Shown in pieces: positions 63,622 to 64,000 of a stretch of DNA of 64,000 bases. Each line of letters starts with the position of its first letter. Position 1 is the stretch's first letter. A program made the translations under genes and the position numbers. A model generated the notes under the pieces. The model was not told the DNA's origin, made no database searches, and worked only from the letters and a program-made list of their open reading frames with translations. Where the stretch lies: NCBI RefSeq assembly GCF_013393385.1, contig NZ_AP023239.1:3410001-3474000 (forward strand). Direction: 5' to 3'. The stretch is from Paenibacillus sp. URB8-2 (GTDB lineage Bacteria; Bacillota; Bacilli; Paenibacillales; Paenibacillaceae).

Positions 63622-64000
63622 CTATAAACGCTTGAACAGCAGCCGATAATATTCCTCGGAGTTGGGCGTGAAATCCTCTAGCCGCACCAGCCTTTGCTCC
63701 CGGCTCACACACTGCGTTTCTTCATCCGCGACGATTCCCTCAATTCGCAGAGCGTCCGTCTCCCCGCCAACAAGCTGCCGAAACTTTGGAATTCCCACGA
63801 AAAATAAGCCGGAGATCTCCTCCCACTGAAAGCGGTACTGCTCCAATTCTTGATCACTGGTATACAGAAAGACATGGCTGAACTCCCTGTCGATTAACCC
63901 GGGCGAAGGGTTGCTTTCTTCAGCAGCCATCCCGCAGTAGACCAGTTCTTCAAACGGGACAGCAAGCCCGAGCTCCTCCTGAAGTTCCCGAACCCCGTCC
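63622..64000 (-). CDS. Nudix hydrolase, C-terminal part (runs off the right edge)
   Basis: 126 codons visible. The end of the Nudix box, GVRELQEELGL, lies at the window edge; then ELVYCGMAAEESNPSPGLID, REFSHVFLYTSDQELEQYRF and a tail with GIPKFRQLVGGETDALRIEG. The REFSHVFLY stretch resembles YfcD/IDI-type Nudix proteins. Substrate unknown; N-terminus outside the window. Confidence 0.85.
   Translation of the reverse strand, partial: DGVRELQEELGLAVPFEELVYCGMAAEESNPSPGLIDREFSHVFLYTSDQELEQYRFQWEEISGLFFVGIPKFRQLVGGETDALRIEGIVADEETQCVSREQRLVRLEDFTPNSEEYYRLLFKRL

Overview
The window looks like chromosome of a Gram-positive, Paenibacillus-like member of the Bacillales. The gene order follows the Bacillus subtilis ylxM-ffh-rpsP-rimM-trmD-rplS-ylqF-rnhB-ylqG-ylqH-sucCD-dprA-topA-trmFO-hslVU-fla/che series. 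Shine-Dalgarno sequences are strong (AGGAGG-type), GTG and TTG starts are frequent, and flagellar proteins are of the Bacillus type (FliY, SwrD, MotE-like YlxF homologue). Nearly all core genes lie on the minus strand, so transcription runs from high to low coordinates. The genus is inferred from gene content and style, not from a database search.

Region by region, in minus-strand transcription order: 60.2-64 kb holds housekeeping enzymes (Nudix, carbonic anhydrase, HesB-like protein, M32 carboxypeptidase, TrhA). 55.1-60 kb is a dihydroxyacetone/glycerol module: GlpF, the DhaS regulator with DhaQ co-activator, and a fused DhaK-DhaL kinase. Two nearly identical 27-bp elements sit in front of glpF and the kinase, and an IS3-type remnant lies at the module edge. 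50.9-55 kb is translation and secretion (YlxM-Ffh, S16, KhpA, RimM, TrmD). 35.5-50.9 kb is an insertion separating trmD from rplS, which are adjacent in B. subtilis. Its 37-50 kb part is A+T-rich and holds IS630 and IS200/IS605 elements, a broken integrase, pseudogenes, secreted proteins of unknown function, an XRE regulator behind an 18-bp-arm palindrome, and an unusual gene for a catalytically degenerate tyrosine-recombinase-like domain fused to an HNH nuclease, next to a HEPN-like protein. 32-35.4 kb is rplS-lepB-rbgA-rnhB. 27.9-32.2 kb has a FliK-like repeat protein, FlhB-C-like protein, YraN and two smaller genes. 25-27.8 kb has ohrR with an N-terminally truncated ohr, and comM. 15.5-24.7 kb is sucCD, dprA, topA, trmFO, hslVU. 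0-15.1 kb is the long fla/che operon flgB-flgC-fliEFGHIJ-motE-like-fliK-flgD-(TIGR02530)-flgE-swrD-fliL-fliM-fliY-cheY-fliO-fliP, running off the left end.

The flagellar genes act together: rod/hook (FlgB, FlgC, FliE, FlgD, FlgE, FliK), MS and C rings (FliF, FliG, FliM, FliY), export ATPase (FliH, FliI, FliJ), export gate (FliO, FliP) and signalling (CheY, FliY phosphatase, FliM). The most novel candidates are the recombinase-like/HNH plus HEPN pair at 42.1-44.3 kb, a promoter- and terminator-flanked structured RNA at about 50.26-50.41 kb, and a stray 74-bp comM fragment at 47.3 kb beside the IS200 element.
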